Shown here: piece by piece, positions 1 through 9,507 of the stretch
How the letters are laid out: each line of letters opens with the position of its first letter
Numbering within the stretch: position 1 is the first letter of the stretch
Source of the DNA: CAZVVT01 sp964630595
GTDB lineage: Bacteria > Chlamydiota > Chlamydiia > Chlamydiales > VFKH01
Direction: 5' to 3'
Length of the DNA: 64,000 nucleotides
Assembly: GCA_964630595.1 (NCBI GenBank)
Contig: CAZVVT010000006.1
Span: 1 to 64,000, forward strand
The notes under the pieces: model-generated
Database searches by the model: none
What the model saw: only the letters and a program-made list of their open reading frames with translations
Told to the model about the DNA's origin: nothing
Made by a program: the position numbers and the translations under genes

Positions 1-3000
1 GTGGTGGTGGCGGGGGGCGTACTTTGTCAGCTAATGCTCCAGGTACGGGGGGAATAGGTGGTGATCGTGCCGGCGGCGGTGGTGGTGGTGGTGGTGGTGC
101 GCTAGGGCCGGGTGGAGCCGGTGGATTTGGCGGCGGTGGCGGCGGCGGTGGGTCATCGTCTCTTGGTGGAATTGGCGGTTTTGGAAGCGGTGGCGGAGGG
201 TCTCGTGATGGCACGACTAATTCAGGCGGAGCGGGAGGAACAGAAGGGGGAGCGGGTGGAAGCGCTAGCACAGGCGGCGGCGGTGGAGGTGGCGCAGGTT
301 TAGGGGGCGCTGTCTTTGTGCGCAGCGGAGGAACGTTGACGATCCTATCGGGATGTGTTTTTTCCGGGTCGAGCACCAACACGGTTACTGCGGGAACAGC
401 GGGCAGCAATGCCGGTACGGTAGCAGGCACGCCCGCTAATGGTAATGCCAAGGGTGGCGATGCCTATTTGCACGGCGGGGCGCTGACGGTCACCGGCAAC
501 GTGACCTTCAACGCCAGCCTTGCCATGCCCTCCGGCACGGCCTTCACAAAATCGGGTGTAGGCGCATTGACTCTGACCACCGCAAGTAGCATGGATAGCA
601 CCACAACGATTTCCGCCGGAACAGTCAGCATTTCTGCCGACAACCAGCTGGGAACAGGTACGGGCAGCGCTGGCGCGATCACGATTGCTAGCAGCAGTGC
701 TGCAGGAACTTTGAAAGTCACGGGCTCTTCGGCGGTTTCGACAACACGCAATATCACCTTAGCGAAAGATGCCACGAGCTGTACCATTGACGTAACCAAT
801 ACAGAGGCTACGACAGGTTTTGCCGTCAGTGGCATCATCGCTGACGGTAGTGGAACAACGGCGACAGCTCTCACAAAGACCTCGAGCGGCATTTTGACTC
901 TTTCCGGCGCCAACACCTATGTAGGGGCAACGACAATCTCGGCAGGCACTCTTGCTCTCTCTGTGGCAGGTGTGATTAGCTCTTCCGCATCCACAGCCAT
1001 TACAGGCACATTGGACATCACGCAGGTTACTACAGGAGCCACGGTCAATGTGATCTCCGGCGCAGGCACGATTGCGGTGGGATCAAAGGCCCTCACGTTG
1101 ACCTCTGGATCAGATTCTACCTTTGCCGGGGTCATTCAAGATACAGGGTTAGCTGCGGGTACGGGCGGCACAGTGACCAAAAACGGCAGCGCAAAACTTA
1201 CTTTGAGTAACGCCAATACCTACACGGGCTCAACGGCGATTTCTGTCGGAACGCTCGCGCTCAGCGGGAGTGGCGCCATCGCCTCTTCATCAAGCGTTGC
1301 TGTAACAAGCACATTCGACATCACGGCGATCACGAGCAGCACGAGCATTAACACTCTTTCGGGCAGCGGCACTGTCGCTATGGGTACGAAGGGTTTAACG
1401 ATCACGCAAAACAGCGGAGCTACGTTCAGCGGCCCTATTACCGGCAGCGGTGCGTTGACAAAAGCAGGCGCTGCAACGCTGACGTTATCAAATGCTAACA
1501 CAAGCTACACAGGGGCGGCATCGATTACCGCAGGCACATTAGCACTCTCAGTGGCTGGTTCCATCAATAATGCTGCTAGTGTGAATGTCGATGGGACGTT
1601 TGATATTACGGCTGTGACTACATCGGCGTCAGTTACGAGTTTGACGGGCAGCGGGATCATTGCTGTTGGCACGAAAACGCTGGGCTTGCAAGAAGGAACG
1701 TATTCCGGTGTCTTTACCGGGTCGGGCACGATCAATAAAACAACGAGCAATACCCTTACTTTGACGGGTACCAGCAGCGGGTTTACGGGAACGACCAATG
1801 TGAACGCCGGTACGGTCAATCTCAATGGTACTTTAGCGGGACCGGTTATTGTTGCTTCAGGCAGCACTCTCTCCGGCAATGCCACAACGGGAAGTCTTAC
1901 TAGCAGCGGGGTTCTTTCGCCAGGCAACTCCATTGGAACCATGACCGTAAACGGCGATTTGACCCTTCTTTCGGGCAACCTTTTAGAGCTCGAAATGAAC
2001 GCAGCTGGCTCATCCAGTAATTTCATTGTCTCTGGCAACACAGTGCTTACGGGAGATGTCAATCTCACTTTACAGCCCGGAATTTATTTTCCTGGAACTC
2101 TCTACACGATCATCACGACTTCCGGCACAGCCTCCGGCACTTTTACAAGCATTACCTCCTCTGATTCAACCGTTATTTTTTCAGCTCTATACGGCACGCA
2201 TCTCACACAGCTTTTGATTTCTGACGTCATCAGTTTCGTTGGATTAGAGTTCACGACGCAAATTGCCAATGCGGTGGTCACCAACTTGGAAGTGATCAAT
2301 CTCGCCGATGGGCTGGGTAGTGATACGGATTTGTATAATGTGATTCGTACGTTGAGTGGACAAAGTACAGCAACGATCCAACATGCTGCAGAAAAAATGG
2401 CCGCTAATCAATACAGTGCCTACAACGAGGCCACGGCCCATATTGCCTGCGAATTAGCCACCCTTTTGCACCACAAAAATGCCTGTCGTCAAAAAGATGG
2501 TGTTGATTTATGGCTCAAACCCTTTGGGATGACCTTTCACCAAAAACATACGCAAGAACAGGTAGGGTTCCATACCGCTGTTTCCGGTTTTGTCACGGGA
2601 ATTGATGCACCCGTAAGTCGCGCATGGCATTTTGGCTCAGCTCTGGCCTTCACTAGGCGCAACATTTGCTGGGAGGAGCAGCGAGGTCAAGCAGAGTTAC
2701 AGTGTTGGCATTTCGGATTCTTTACGGACTATAACCAGGGCCCGTATCATCTCGGACTGGCGGCACTTTTCGGTCGCGACAATATTCAGTCAAAGCGTCA
2801 CATCGCATTCACCTCCGTCAACCGCAATGCCTTTGGGCAGCACTACGGCATTGAAAGCATTGGCCAGATACAAGCCTCTGCTAACTTCACTCGATACGAA
2901 ATGAGCCTACAGCCCTATGTCAACTTGACTTACAGCAATCTCTACCAACGCTCTTTCCAAGAAACAGTGACAACAGCTGATAGCTTAGCTCTTTTCGTCT

Positions 3001-3332
3001 ATGGCCAGCATGGCTCCACGATCATTAGCGAGATGGGTTGCTCCATCAGGGGAGATGTTCCGACCGATCGCGGCTGCTGGTCGCCCGAAGTCTACCTCGC
3101 CTGGGTCCAAGAGATCCCTATTTTTCGCCCCTTTCAAAAATCCCACTTCTACGGCCAAGACCCCTTCTTTGCCGTTGAAGTCTGGGACCGCGTCCAGCAA
3201 TTCATCGAACCCGGCGTGCGCTGTTCTCTGGTAGATGACGGAGGCCTTTCGCTCTCCTCCGGTTACAGCCTCCAATGGGGCGACCACTTCTTCTCCCAAA
3301 CCGGCGACATCTCGCTGCAGCTAGTCTTTTAA
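1..3332 (+). CDS. Autotransporter (type V secretion), 5' end outside the window
   Basis: The reading frame is open from the first bases, so the true start lies upstream; a TTG at 24 is only an internal candidate. The visible ~1100 residues begin with a very glycine-rich stretch (about residues 5-95). Then come roughly five imperfect repeats of the passenger-associated type: 'LTLSGANTYVGATTISAGTL', 'LTLSNANTYTGSTAISVGTL' and relatives, which in autotransporters stack as a beta-helix. The last ~270 residues form a barrel-like translocator domain ending in phenylalanine (SLQLVF), as expected for an outer-membrane protein. Family knowledge: the barrel inserts in the outer membrane and exposes or releases the passenger, as chlamydial Pmp proteins do. 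The GGAI and FxxN repeats of Pmps are not obvious, so this looks like the generic autotransporter type. The exposed passenger may act in adhesion (inference). Confidence 0.85.
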   Translation, partial: GGGGGRTLSANAPGTGGIGGDRAGGGGGGGGGALGPGGAGGFGGGGGGGGSSSLGGIGGFGSGGGGSRDGTTNSGGAGGTEGGAGGSASTGGGGGGGAGLGGAVFVRSGGTLTILSGCVFSGSSTNTVTAGTAGSNAGTVAGTPANGNAKGGDAYLHGGALTVTGNVTFNASLAMPSGTAFTKSGVGALTLTTASSMDSTTTISAGTVSISADNQLGTGTGSAGAITIASSSAAGTLKVTGSSAVSTTRNITLAKDATSCTIDVTNTEATTGFAVSGIIADGSGTTATALTKTSSGILTLSGANTYVGATTISAGTLALSVAGVISSSASTAITGTLDITQVTTGATVNVISGAGTIAVGSKALTLTSGSDSTFAGVIQDTGLAAGTGGTVTKNGSAKLTLSNANTYTGSTAISVGTLALSGSGAIASSSSVAVTSTFDITAITSSTSINTLSGSGTVAMGTKGLTITQNSGATFSGPITGSGALTKAGAATLTLSNANTSYTGAASITAGTLALSVAGSINNAASVNVDGTFDITAVTTSASVTSLTGSGIIAVGTKTLGLQEGTYSGVFTGSGTINKTTSNTLTLTGTSSGFTGTTNVNAGTVNLNGTLAGPVIVASGSTLSGNATTGSLTSSGVLSPGNSIGTMTVNGDLTLLSGNLLELEMNAAGSSSNFIVSGNTVLTGDVNLTLQPGIYFPGTLYTIITTSGTASGTFTSITSSDSTVIFSALYGTHLTQLLISDVISFVGLEFTTQIANAVVTNLEVINLADGLGSDTDLYNVIRTLSGQSTATIQHAAEKMAANQYSAYNEATAHIACELATLLHHKNACRQKDGVDLWLKPFGMTFHQKHTQEQVGFHTAVSGFVTGIDAPVSRAWHFGSALAFTRRNICWEEQRGQAELQCWHFGFFTDYNQGPYHLGLAALFGRDNIQSKRHIAFTSVNRNAFGQHYGIESIGQIQASANFTRYEMSLQPYVNLTYSNLYQRSFQETVTTADSLALFVYGQHGSTIISEMGCSIRGDVPTDRGCWSPEVYLAWVQEIPIFRPFQKSHFYGQDPFFAVEVWDRVQQFIEPGVRCSLVDDGGLSLSSGYSLQWGDHFFSQTGDISLQLVF

Positions 3333-3374
3333 AACTGTAATGAAAATTAGCAAGATAGAGTATATGCTACTAGA

Positions 3375-6247
3375 GTGAGTAGTATATATCCCCATGACCG
3401 CTCTTTAAACGAGGAGCAGCTGGCCTCCATTCGACCAAAGGGGTTCACCAGAACCGTTGTTTTTGGTGCCTTGGATCCTCGTCGCTCTTCCGCTTCGCAG
3501 ACAGCCTGCAAAATAGGGCTTGTCTTTGCAGGGGCTCTTTTTTCTCTTATCACGCTCTTTGTGGGCGCCTTGTACGTGAAAAGAGCGTACCGAGTCTACA
3601 CGGAATACAAAAGTACAGTTCTGAAAAAAATTAGCACTGTGACTACCGATGTTTTACCGCCTGGCGGCGGTGCGGCAGCGCCTGCGCCAAAAGTTTCTTT
3701 TGTGGAGTTGCCAGCAACAACGCTCATGGAAGCCGCATCAGGCGGAGCCTCTTCTAGCACGGACTTGCCAGGAATGACACCCACTGAAGCTGCATCAGGC
3801 GGAGCCTCTTCTAGCACGGACTTGCCAGAAATGACGCCCACTGAAGCTGCATCAGGCGGAGCCTCTTCTAGCACGGACTTGCCAGGAATGANNNNNNNNN
3901 NNNNNNNNNNNNNNNNNNNNNNNNNNNNNNNNNNNNNNNNNNNNNNNNNNNNNNNNNNNNNNNNNNNNNNNNNNNNNNNNNNNNNNNNNNNCCCACTGAA
4001 GCTGCATCAGGCGGAGCCTCTTCTAGCACGGACTTGCCAGGAATGACACCCACTGAAGCCGAAGCATTTGAGAGAGCTAAGAGGGATGTTCAACGCGATC
4101 CAAATGAAGCGTTTCGGAATATTCGAAGGTATGGCATTACAAACCAAGCTGCTCTCATTGCTATAGCTGAGCTGACCGCCCAGAGAGCGGGATGGGTAGT
4201 TTCTGAACACATCAAAAATTACGGTATCACAGACCAGGCCGCTCTCATTGAGATAGCCAAGCTGGCGGCTGCTCAGCGAAGTATTTTATGGGGTGGAATT
4301 TCTAAACACATCAAAAATTACGGTATCACGGACCAGGCTGCTCTCATTGAGATAGCCAAGTTGGCAGCGCAGCGAGACGGACCGGAAGCCTCTTTATATC
4401 TCAAAAATTACGGCATTACGGACCCACAAGCGCTGACAGAGATCGCATTGCTAGCTGTGGCGCAAAATCCAGAAAGCTTCCAGTTTTTAGGGAACTACGG
4501 TATCGACAGCGAAAAAGAATTGTGTGATCGTGGCATCCAACTCTTGCACGACCTTTTTGTCGAAAAGGGCGTAATACTTTCAAAAAACTCCGCTTTGTTC
4601 AAAGCTCTAGAGGCCTTACGCGAGTATCGCAGTTTCCCTCTTATGAACGCTCTAATCATAGAATATGGCACTTTTCTGCGAAAAGCCACCCCAGAAGAGG
4701 CTGCAGCCTACCTTCAGGCGTATGAAAAAACACCAAACCTCCAGGTCCACCTCTATCTTCCTTGCTTAGTGTTGACGCAGTGGGGTAAGGGAGAGGGCGA
4801 AGATAGAGCAAACGTGTTGGCTTTTCTGCGAGCACAGCGAGGTGGCTTGCGCAATGCAGCCACAGGTCACATGCAACTTTTACTGCGTCTGCTCACGGAC
4901 TTGTCGCGAGAAGCTGTTTCGGATGAAACACGCTGGAAGCTGCTTGCAGGAGCGACCCAAGAGAAAAACAAATCCTGGGCGGCACTTGCAGCACTTTCCG
5001 CTCTCTGCGACAATTCGACTCCATCACGAGTAGTAAAAGTTGCAGACTCTACTACGGTTTTTCAAGGACTTTCGGAAGGGATTAAGGCCCTACTACAGGC
5101 TAGGGGTGCAGTAAGTTCGGAAACCGTAATCGATGATACGTTTTGGGAAAAATATGGCGAGACGTTTGGTCAGACGCGTGTTCCTCACGCTCTTTTGCTC
5201 TATATGAAGAGGATTCAGCCGCTAGCAGATCCACTTCTCATGAAAGCGGCGCAAGAGTTTGTGCAAGGGGTTCTTACTGGTACTTTTCACGCAGATCGCT
5301 ATAATCCCGTACGAAGCCCGCACCTGAAAAAGCTAGCGGAAGAGGCGCCAGAGGTCTTTGCTGCCTGGCAGAGTGAAACGCACGCAAAAAAACTGGGAGT
5401 GGTTGAAAGACCCACAGAGGAGGCGTCGACTGACTTTGTAGCGTTCTTCAAACAGAAAATGGGCGATGGACACACAAAGATCGATGACGAAGAACAGATG
5501 CCCCAGCTGGGGCATCTGCTGTCCAATGAAGCGGCTCTCATCGAATACAGGAGCCAGGATGATCCGGCAAAAATACCTAAAGCTGTTTCGTCGGGAGGCG
5601 CCGCTGCAGAAAGAAGAATTTCTGAAGAAGAGGCGATATGTATCCAGCTGCTTCATCCAAAAATAACCCCAGAGCAAAGAAAAACTTTGCTTGCCGCTTT
5701 GGCGAGCACGCTTAATCCTCGACTAGAGCTGAACAACGATATCAAAGCGCTTCGAAAGGGGCCGGCTCGAAGCAAAGGGGAGCTCACTGTAGTCAATAGT
5801 GACGACTGGCAAGATCTTTTCCTCTGTGGCACGGAAGTTATGGGCTCTTGTCAGAGAATCGATGGAGATTCTTCGCTCAACAGATGCCTTTTAGCTTATT
5901 GTCTAGATGGCAAAAATCGCCTTTTGGCGGTCAAAGATAGCTCGGGTAGGATATTGGCTCGGTGCCTTTTTCGACTGCTCTGGGATAAAGACAAAGATAG
6001 ACCCGTTCTATTTCAGGATCGCATTTATCCAGCTCCCTGTTTGGCAGAGCATCAAAAGGCGCTGGATGATTTGGCGCTCGAGGTCGCTTCCGAGATGGGC
6101 TGCTCTTTGGCTACATGCAATGGAGGTGAGGGCTCTGTACGATTAGAGTCCTATGGCAGTCCCGCACCTTATGAATACGAGGATGCTGCAGGCGGGGTGC
6201 GCGTACGCGGAGTGTTTATTATACCCAACGCCCGTCTTGTGAACTGA
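3375..6247 (+). CDS. Repeat-rich membrane-anchored protein, interrupted by an assembly gap
   Basis: I join two reading frames, 3375-3891 and 3992-6247, into one gene. The same 19-residue repeat runs into and out of the 100-N gap, and the apparent frame change is explained by the arbitrary gap length. GTG is the start. Residues ~45-70 form one membrane segment. A low-complexity stalk of 19-residue repeats (TEAASGGASSSTDLPGMTP) follows. After the gap come four to five helical repeats of about 35-40 residues with the core 'IKNYGITDQAALIEIAKLAA', then a ~500-residue helical region with no family I recognise. The C-terminal part (codons around 5790-6240: 'DDWQDLFLCGTEVMGSCQ', 'CLAEHQKALDDLA') could be a separate globular domain. 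The build, a membrane anchor plus variable stalk plus solenoid, fits a surface or host-facing protein (inference). Confidence 0.7.
3715..4042 (+). repeat. 57-bp in-frame tandem repeat array, collapsed at the gap
   Basis: Near-identical 57-base units encode 19 residues each (core EAASGGASSSTDLPGM). Three copies lie before the gap, at about 3715, 3772 and 3829; a fourth is cut by the Ns and at least one copy follows at 3992. The first copy differs at a few bases (gccgca for gctgca) and the second carries LPE for LPG. The copy number in the genome is unknown, because the assembler stopped inside the array. Confidence 0.9.
3892..3991. other. Assembly gap (100 N)
   Basis: Exactly 100 Ns lie within the tandem repeat array. 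A round 100 is the usual placeholder for a gap of unknown size, so neither length nor reading frame across it is informative. Confidence 0.97.
5495..5518. repeat. Perfect 24-bp palindrome inside a coding region
   Basis: The sequence from 5495 to 5518 equals its own reverse complement over all 24 bases, centred on CAGCTG (half-site cagatgccccag). It encodes QMPQLGHL in the surrounding gene. No spacer separates the arms, so a DNA cruciform or dimeric protein site is more likely than a normal RNA hairpin loop. Confidence 0.85.
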
Positions 6248-6264
6248 GAGGGATCCAACATATA

Positions 6265-7110
6265 GTGAGAGGTATGTATCGCACACATCCACTTTCTGGT
6301 TTAGAGGCGCAGGTGATTGAGCAGAAGGCGACGGAGCCGCCGGGCAGTGGAGAGTTTGAGCAGCATACGGCTAAGGGTGTTTTTTGCTGCAGACGGTGCG
6401 ATCAGCCTCTCTATTTATCCTCGGATAAGTTTTCTTCCGGTTGCGGATGGCCGAGCTTTGATGATGAATTGCCGGGGGCAGTGCAGAGAGAGGCGGATGG
6501 AGAACGGGTAGAGATCCTGTGCAATCGATGTGGTGGACATTTAGGGCACGTTTTTAAGGGCGAAAAGTTTACGCGTAAGAATACGCGCCACTGCGTGAAT
6601 TCGGTCTCTCTCTCCTTTGTGCCGGCCACTACCGAAGAGGGCTATGAACGGGCTCTTGTTGCCGGCGGCTGCTTTTGGGGGGTAGAGGCGCTCTTTAAAG
6701 AGGTTCCTGGAGTTGTGAGAACACGCGTTGGGTATGTAGGGGGCCATGTAGTGAACCCTACCTACGAAGAGGTGTGCTCCGGTACAACGGGTCATGCAGA
6801 GGCCTTGGAGGTTATTTTTGATCCGAAGAAAACCAGCTATGAAGAGGTTGTGAAACACTTTTTCGAAATTCATGATCCGCGTCAAAGCAACCGCCAGGGT
6901 CCCGACGTGGGAGAGCAGTATCGCTCTGCTATTTTCTATCTGACAGAAGAGCAGAGAGAGTGTGCGGAGAAAGTAAAGAATTTAGTGCCCGGCGCGGTAA
7001 CGCAGATTGTGCCTGCGCAGCCCTTCTATGCCGCTGAGGACTACCACCAGGACTATTATGGCAAAACGGGCAAAGAGCCCTATTGTCACGTGTTTGTGAA
7101 ACGTTTCTAA
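6265..7110 (+). CDS. msrBA: Fused peptide methionine sulfoxide reductase MsrB-MsrA
   Basis: One 281-residue protein repairs both epimers of methionine sulfoxide. The MsrB (SelR) domain comes first, about residues 5-120. It has zinc-type CxxC pairs at C42/C45 and C86/C89 and a catalytic cysteine at C110 in 'TRHCVNSVSLSF'. MsrA follows from ~130, with its nucleophile C136 in GGCFWG. A cysteine in the tail 'PYCHVFVKRF' may be the resolving residue. The MsrB-MsrA order is less common than MsrA-MsrB but is known. The start is GTG 6265, with GAGAGGG 12 bases upstream; ATG 6274 is an alternative. No signal peptide is seen, so it is likely cytosolic. It ends 4 bases into the convergent oxidoreductase gene. 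Confidence 0.93.
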   Translation: MRGMYRTHPLSGLEAQVIEQKATEPPGSGEFEQHTAKGVFCCRRCDQPLYLSSDKFSSGCGWPSFDDELPGAVQREADGERVEILCNRCGGHLGHVFKGEKFTRKNTRHCVNSVSLSFVPATTEEGYERALVAGGCFWGVEALFKEVPGVVRTRVGYVGGHVVNPTYEEVCSGTTGHAEALEVIFDPKKTSYEEVVKHFFEIHDPRQSNRQGPDVGEQYRSAIFYLTEEQRECAEKVKNLVPGAVTQIVPAQPFYAAEDYHQDYYGKTGKEPYCHVFVKRF

Positions 7111-8633
7111 GGGCCTAGGTCGTAGTCTTCGGGAAGCCAGGAGGGGCGAGGAAGGGCGAAGTTTTCCTCCAGCACTTGTTCGGCCGTGTTGATGGCGCCC
7201 TCAATCCACCCTTGATGCGAGGAGAAGGCCTCACCGCAGATAAAAAGATTAGCGGTGGCAAGTGGCTTGCGAATTTGTTTGGCCAGTAGCCAGGATTGAT
7301 TGCCGGGATTCCAGTAGTGCCAGGCACCCCCGTAGGGGCTGTTGCCCCAGTCTTGAAAGAGGCTAGCCGTTGGCGCTGCAGCATCGATGTTGTACTGCTC
7401 GTTCATCTGCCGTGTAAGATCGAGGGTCATTGCAGAAGTAAGGGTATGGCTTTGGATGAAGTCCTGCTCACTCACATAGCGTTCGCGTACGCGATCAAAG
7501 GCTCCTTGGGTCATGTACCCGCGCCAAAAGTCGTTGTTGAAGGAGATGCGTAAGAGGCCGCGGCTGTCCGTGTAGGTGACTTGGCGCAAGGGCAGGTCTG
7601 TAAGAGAAGAGCCGCCGGTGAGTTTGAGCTCCGGCCACCAGGGTTTGGCGTACCAGAGAAAGACACGGGTAGCACGCTGCGGCATAACGCGCTGCAGGTC
7701 GGTTTCAAAATTGGTGCCCACAAAAGGCAGGCCCTCTCTACTGAGCAGCTCAAGAGATCTACGCGGCAGGGCAAGAATAACATTGCGAGCAAGAACCGCT
7801 GGCCCTGTTTGAAATTGCACTTCAAGGAGGTCGTTTTTGTATTGGATCGCAGTGACTTGCGCATTCATCTCAATTTCGCCGCCACTGGCAATGAACTGAT
7901 CGGCCAAGGTGCGGGGCAGAGTGTCAAGGCCGCCTTTGATCTGCATCAGATCATCGGCGTTGATGCTTGCAAAAATCTGCACGATCGCATCATAGGCGTT
8001 CCAGTTGGCAGAGGTGGGTAAAGATTCACTGCACTGCAGCGCCATGTGGTAGGCCTCAGTGCTCATGTGTTTGAGTAAAAAGTCCCAAAAGCCTGTTTGC
8101 CACAAAGGTCTGTCATCGTAGGTGGCCGTCTTCAGATGCTCGCGAGCTTGGCTCACTGTCATATCTTTAAGATCTGGGAAGGAAGAAAAAATCGCCCCCA
8201 AAATGAGGTCTCGAGGCGTTTTTCCCTTTTCAATGGTGCGTATGTTGAAAGGGACGGCACCACCATTCCAGGTAAAGCGTTTGCCTCGGAAGTAATCGGG
8301 GTTGCCCCCGTCGCCTGTGGGGATTAAAGATGTTTCTAGTTTGAGCTGTTGGCAGAGGTTGTAGACACTGACTTGGTCTTTGCGAAATCCTAAGCTGCCT
8401 AATTCTGCAGGCACGCCGGCGAGAACGGGCAGCTGCACGGAGAAGAGGCGCCCGCCAATGCGGTTACTATACTCGACAAGTAGCACCTGCTTTTTCGTCC
8501 ATGTCGGGTCTTGTGCAAAACGCCAGGCGCAGTAAGTTCCCGCAGGTCCGCCTCCTACAATGACGACGTCATAGACCGGTGCTGCGGCATAGAGGGTGGA
8601 GGCAAGCGTTAGAATAAGAAAGGCAATGCGCAT
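7107..8633 (-). CDS. Exported FAD-dependent amine oxidase-like flavoprotein
   Basis: A 508-residue protein with an N-terminal signal peptide (MRIAFLILTLASTLYAAAP) directly followed by a dinucleotide-binding fold, 'VVIVGGGPAGTYCAWRFA', then 'LVEYSNRIGGRL', the second FAD contact of the amine oxidase/protoporphyrinogen oxidase family. The C-terminal 'LFICGEAFSSHQGWIEGAINTAE' region is the usual third FAD motif (GE...GW.EGA...A). Family knowledge: such enzymes oxidise amines or amino acids and release H2O2. The substrate cannot be told from sequence. The signal peptide puts it in the periplasm, an unusual place for this family unless exported folded or loaded with FAD outside. Confidence 0.8.
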   Translation of the reverse strand: MRIAFLILTLASTLYAAAPVYDVVIVGGGPAGTYCAWRFAQDPTWTKKQVLLVEYSNRIGGRLFSVQLPVLAGVPAELGSLGFRKDQVSVYNLCQQLKLETSLIPTGDGGNPDYFRGKRFTWNGGAVPFNIRTIEKGKTPRDLILGAIFSSFPDLKDMTVSQAREHLKTATYDDRPLWQTGFWDFLLKHMSTEAYHMALQCSESLPTSANWNAYDAIVQIFASINADDLMQIKGGLDTLPRTLADQFIASGGEIEMNAQVTAIQYKNDLLEVQFQTGPAVLARNVILALPRRSLELLSREGLPFVGTNFETDLQRVMPQRATRVFLWYAKPWWPELKLTGGSSLTDLPLRQVTYTDSRGLLRISFNNDFWRGYMTQGAFDRVRERYVSEQDFIQSHTLTSAMTLDLTRQMNEQYNIDAAAPTASLFQDWGNSPYGGAWHYWNPGNQSWLLAKQIRKPLATANLFICGEAFSSHQGWIEGAINTAEQVLEENFALPRPSWLPEDYDLGP

Positions 8634-8657
8634 CGCCGTATTATCAAAATTTTTGGA

Positions 8658-9485
8658 TTAATGAGAAGCGCGGAGGGTGTTGGTCAAAAGGGCCATAATG
8701 GTCATAGGCCCGATACCGCCTGGGACGGGGGTAAGGGCGGAGGCGACGGTACTGACGGCGGCAAAATCGACATCGCCTACCATAGCGCCATCGAGGCGGT
8801 TGATGCCCACGTCGATGACAACGGCCCCCTTTTTCACCATATCCGCTTTGACAAAGTGTGCCTGGCCGATGGCGGCGACGAGAATGTCAGCGGCAAGGCA
8901 ATGTTCCTTGAAGTGGTTGGAGTGGGTATGGAGGAGGGTGACGGTGGCATCGTTGCCCTTGCGAGAGAGAAGGGCGGAAAGGGGTCGGCCCACAAGATTG
9001 CCGCGCCCAATGATGACAACTTCCTTGCCCTGCGTGGGGATTTGGTAGTAGTTCAGGAGCATTTGGATGCCCAAAGGAGTGCAGGGGATGAAACCGTCGG
9101 TGAAACCCAGGGCAAGCTTACCGGCATTGATGGGGTGTAGGCCGTCGACATCTTTCGAGGGGCTGACCGCTTCGGCAATTTTCTGGCCGTTGATGTGGCT
9201 CGGGAGAGGGAATTGGACGAGAATGCCATGAACTGCGGGATCGCGGTTCAGATCCGCGATGGTTTTCAGGAGATCGGTTTGCGAGATGGTGACGGGCATA
9301 CGCAAGATGGTCGAGCGAATGCCGACGCGGGCGCAGGCCTTTTCCTTCATCGCAACATAGGTGACGGAGGCGGGATTGGCCCCTACAAGAACCATGGTAA
9401 TAGAGGGAGGGCGTGCCGGGTCGATTTGCCCCATCAGCTCCTTTTCAAGTGCAGCTGCACAAGCTTTGCCATCTAATATCTGCAT
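8658..9485 (-). CDS. folD: Bifunctional methylenetetrahydrofolate dehydrogenase/cyclohydrolase
   Basis: FolD interconverts 5,10-methylene-THF and 10-formyl-THF in the cytosol, feeding purine and formyl-Met synthesis. The product of about 275 residues shows the family signatures 'YVAMKEKACARVGI' (substrate site with the catalytic lysine), 'GILVQFPLPSHI', 'DVDGLHPINAGKL' and the C-terminal 'PVPGGIGPMTIMALL'. The NADP loop is 'VVIIGRGNLVGRPLSALL'. I chose ATG 9485 (MQILDGKACA), which matches the usual N-terminus; the in-frame ATG at 9509 would add eight residues and overlap the divergent ispA start. Neither start has a clear ribosome-binding site. Confidence 0.93.
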   Translation of the reverse strand: MQILDGKACAAALEKELMGQIDPARPPSITMVLVGANPASVTYVAMKEKACARVGIRSTILRMPVTISQTDLLKTIADLNRDPAVHGILVQFPLPSHINGQKIAEAVSPSKDVDGLHPINAGKLALGFTDGFIPCTPLGIQMLLNYYQIPTQGKEVVIIGRGNLVGRPLSALLSRKGNDATVTLLHTHSNHFKEHCLAADILVAAIGQAHFVKADMVKKGAVVIDVGINRLDGAMVGDVDFAAVSTVASALTPVPGGIGPMTIMALLTNTLRASH

Positions 9486-9507
9486 AGTGATATAGTCGCC
9501 GACTTTC

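Noticed and set aside
464..2299. Several long minus-strand reading frames antisense to the autotransporter
   Set aside because: They are Val/Pro/Leu-rich shadows created by the Thr/Ser/Gly-rich repeats on the plus strand; no family features or ribosome-binding sites support them.
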